64,000 bases of DNA from J089 sp964535735 (lineage in GTDB: Bacteria; Fidelibacterota; Marinisomatia; Marinisomatales; J089), in contig CAZHTM010000003.1 of assembly GCA_964535735.1 (NCBI GenBank), forward strand, positions 1 to 64,000, written 5' to 3'. The translations under genes were made by a program, and so were the position numbers. The notes under the pieces were generated by a model, which searched no databases, was not told the DNA's origin, and saw nothing but the letters and a program-made list of their open reading frames with translations. This document shows, piece by piece, positions 61,893 to 64,000 of this stretch. Within the stretch, counting starts at the first letter, position 1, and every line of letters begins with the position of its first letter.

Positions 61893-62918
61893 ATGAAATC
61901 CCTGGTTAAAAAATATCCTGAAAAAGGGGTCTGGATGGTCGACTCTCCGGAACCGGACGTCGGCACCAATGACGTATTAATTCAAATTCACAAAACGGCG
62001 ATCTGCGGAACCGATCTTCACATTTATGAATGGGATCCCTGGGCGCAACGGACCATAAAAACACCCATGATCTTTGGTCATGAATTCGCGGGAGTGGTGG
62101 TGGATATGGGTCCCGGCGTCACCCATTTTAAAATCGGGGACCGGGTATCGGGAGAAGGGCACATCACCTGTGGTTATTGCCGAAATTGCCGCGCCGGTAA
62201 GCGCCATCTTTGCCACCAGGCTCAGGGCATCGGGGTGAACCGCAACGGCGCCTTCGCGGAATATCTGGTCATGCCCGAACGAAATGTCTGGCCCATCCAC
62301 GATGATATTTCCATGGAATCGGCCTCCTATTTTGATCCTTTCGGCAACGCCACCCACTGTGCCCTGTCCTTTGACATGGTGGGCGAGGATGTCCTGATCA
62401 CCGGAGCCGGCCCCATTGGGATTATGGCGGTGGCTATCTGCCGATTCGCGGGAGCCCGCCATGTGGTCATCACCGATGTGAACGATTACCGACTGGACTT
62501 GGCCAAAAAAATGGGCGCCAGCCTGGCAGTGAATGTGAATCAAACCTCCATTCAGGACACCATTTCCCAACTGGGCATGTCCAACGGGTTTGATATTGGT
62601 CTGGAAATGTCCGGCAACCCCCAGGCTTTCCGGGATATGTTAAGCGCCATGTATCATGGCGGGCGCATCGCCCTGCTGGGACTTTTGCCCAATGACACCA
62701 GCATTAACTGGGATGATATCATTTTCAAAGGACTGCATGTGAAAGGGATTTACGGTCGGGAAATGTTCGAAACCTGGTATAAAATGACCCAGATGCTCCG
62801 GAGCGGTTTGGATATCTCCGGGGTAGTGACCCACCGCATTCCCATTGATGATTACCAGACCGGGTTTGACATCATGGAATCGGGGCAGTGCGGAAAAGTA
62901 ATTCTGGAATGGGTATGA
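61893..62918 (+). CDS. tdh: L-threonine 3-dehydrogenase
   Basis: 341 residues of the zinc alcohol dehydrogenase family. The catalytic zinc site (AICGTDLHIYEWDPWAQ, GHEFAG), the structural zinc site (GYCRNCRAGKRHLC) and the NAD-binding GAGPIGIMAVAI are all present, in the spacing of Tdh. It oxidises threonine to 2-amino-3-ketobutyrate, which the next gene's enzyme splits. Confidence 0.94.
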   Translation: MKSLVKKYPEKGVWMVDSPEPDVGTNDVLIQIHKTAICGTDLHIYEWDPWAQRTIKTPMIFGHEFAGVVVDMGPGVTHFKIGDRVSGEGHITCGYCRNCRAGKRHLCHQAQGIGVNRNGAFAEYLVMPERNVWPIHDDISMESASYFDPFGNATHCALSFDMVGEDVLITGAGPIGIMAVAICRFAGARHVVITDVNDYRLDLAKKMGASLAVNVNQTSIQDTISQLGMSNGFDIGLEMSGNPQAFRDMLSAMYHGGRIALLGLLPNDTSINWDDIIFKGLHVKGIYGREMFETWYKMTQMLRSGLDISGVVTHRIPIDDYQTGFDIMESGQCGKVILEWV

Positions 62919-62971
62919 CTGAATACTTTTTTGAAATAATCAGCTATGAATAATTATTGGGGAAGGATATT

Positions 62972-64000
62972 ATGAAATCAAATCTATTTGACTATTCACC
63001 CGTGTTAAATGACATTAAATCCGAAGGACTTTACAAAGACGAACGCACCATCACCACGCCCCAGGGTGCTCAAATCAGTACCGTGGAGGGCGGGGAAGTC
63101 TTGAATTTCTGCGCCAACAATTACTTGGGTTTAGCCAATCATCCCCACATCATCCAGGCCGCCAAAGATGCGCTGGACACCTATGGTTTCGGTCTGGCGT
63201 CGGTCCGGTTTATTTGCGGCACCCAGGATTTGCATAAACAATTGGAAGCGGCCATCGCCCAATTCTTAGGGAAAGATGATGCCATCCTATACACCAGTTG
63301 TTTTGATGCCAATGGCGGGCTGTTCGAAACATTATTGGGGCCCGAAGATGCCATTATCAGCGATGCCTTGAATCATGCATCGATTATTGATGGGATACGC
63401 CTGTGCAAGGCCCGGCGTTTTCGTTATGCCCATGCGGACATGGCCGACCTGGAAAAACAACTGCAGGAGGCTCAATCGGCGCAAAAACGGATGATCATGA
63501 CCGACGGCGTTTTCAGTATGGATGGCGACATCGCTAAACTGGATGAAATCGTCGCCCTGGCCGAACGGTATAACGCCCTGGTGGCGGTGGATGATTCCCA
63601 TGCTACTGGATTTGTGGGCGCCACGGGACGCGGGTCCGCGGAGTATCGGGGCGTCTTGGACAAAATCGATATCATCACGTCCACCTTGGGGAAAGCCCTC
63701 GGCGGCGCTTCCGGCGGGTTCACCACCGGACGTCAGGATATCATCGATCTCCTTCGTCAGCGTTCCCGGCCCTATCTGTTTTCCAATACCGTGGCTCCGG
63801 CCATTGTGGCGGCGGGACTGAAAGTTTTTGAAATGCTGTCCGCCACCACGGAACTCCGAGACCGTCTTGAAGCCAACACCCGTTACTTCCGTGAAAAAAT
63901 GGAAGCGGCGGGGTTTGACATCAAGCCCGGGGTCCATCCCATTGTTCCCATCATGCTGTACGACGCCCGACTGGCTCAAACCATGGCAGCCCGTTTACTG
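62972..64000 (+). CDS. kbl: Glycine C-acetyltransferase, 3' end cut off
   Basis: 343 codons from an ATG with GGAAGG upstream; the gene runs past the window's end. The alpha-oxoamine synthase signatures NNYLGLANHP, DDSHATGFVG and the PLP lysine in TSTLGKALGGASGG are present. It splits 2-amino-3-ketobutyrate into glycine and acetyl-CoA. Pairs with tdh as the common tdh-kbl threonine catabolic operon. Confidence 0.95.
   Translation, partial: MKSNLFDYSPVLNDIKSEGLYKDERTITTPQGAQISTVEGGEVLNFCANNYLGLANHPHIIQAAKDALDTYGFGLASVRFICGTQDLHKQLEAAIAQFLGKDDAILYTSCFDANGGLFETLLGPEDAIISDALNHASIIDGIRLCKARRFRYAHADMADLEKQLQEAQSAQKRMIMTDGVFSMDGDIAKLDEIVALAERYNALVAVDDSHATGFVGATGRGSAEYRGVLDKIDIITSTLGKALGGASGGFTTGRQDIIDLLRQRSRPYLFSNTVAPAIVAAGLKVFEMLSATTELRDRLEANTRYFREKMEAAGFDIKPGVHPIVPIMLYDARLAQTMAARLL

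Overview
This is a bacterial chromosomal segment of moderate GC with dense, mostly operonic genes and clear Shine-Dalgarno sites. Several traits point to the FCB side of the tree, possibly a Marinimicrobia- or Calditrichota-like lineage. These are a secreted protein ending in an NPFNP-type C-terminal sorting domain (T9SS-like), a clade II (Sec-type) nitrous oxide reductase cluster, a Bacteroidetes/Chlorobi-style c subunit of ATP synthase, and a long SecA without a C-terminal zinc tail. The lineage is an inference; no rRNA gene is present.

Layout. 1-2.2 kb: a secreted protein of unknown function and a tandem pair of small paralogous membrane proteins. 2.2-10.4 kb: a thioredoxin-reductase-like flavoprotein, then a compact nitrous-oxide-respiration operon (Rrf2 regulator, lipoprotein cytochrome c, nosZ, nosB-like, nosL, nosD, nosF, nosY), most genes overlapping by four bases. 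10.7-22.3 kb: a multidomain diguanylate cyclase, an E2-type acyltransferase, a GltS-like symporter, a penicillin-acylase-family hydrolase, a large secreted multidomain protein, a decayed pterin-carbinolamine dehydratase and a MATE transporter. 22.4-28.8 kb: FmdB, a tight operon of small redox/Fe-S-type proteins with an ECF sigma factor and its presumed anti-sigma factor, a DUF4920 lipoprotein with a PepSY-type membrane protein, an SLC13 permease and a GAF/HD-GYP phosphodiesterase. 28.9-35.1 kb: TrpB2 preceded by what looks like a tryptophan attenuator with its own Trp-rich leader peptide, then a 1518-residue acyl-CoA-synthetase/GNAT fusion. 35.4-45.6 kb: tRNA-Leu, a Cys/Met-metabolism enzyme, secA, nusB, leucine dehydrogenase, acyl-CoA dehydrogenase, thiolase and phoH. 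45.6-49.1 kb: a TatT-like protein, a YtfI/YtfJ-like pair, a CBS protein, and a RAYT transposase embedded in paired REP hairpins. 49.1-61.1 kb: aspS, the complete F-type ATP synthase operon (atpI/Z-B-E-F-H-A-G-D-C), a bactofilin with an M23 peptidase, and parAB. 61.4-64 kb: a cupin and threonine catabolism (tdh, kbl; the last runs off the window).

How the parts work together. The nos operon supplies a terminal N2O reductase fed by its own cytochrome c and matured by NosL/D/F/Y. The thiolase/acyl-CoA dehydrogenase/leucine dehydrogenase set and tdh/kbl suggest growth on amino acids. The diguanylate cyclase and HD-GYP protein are opposing c-di-GMP enzymes. The most unusual items are the Trp leader upstream of trpB2, the REP/RAYT island with its flanking 32-base duplication, the acyl-CoA synthetase/GNAT fusion, the Hpt domain lacking its histidine, the twin small membrane proteins and the fresh-looking pterin dehydratase pseudogene. 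I found no CRISPR array, prophage, or clear novel defence system.
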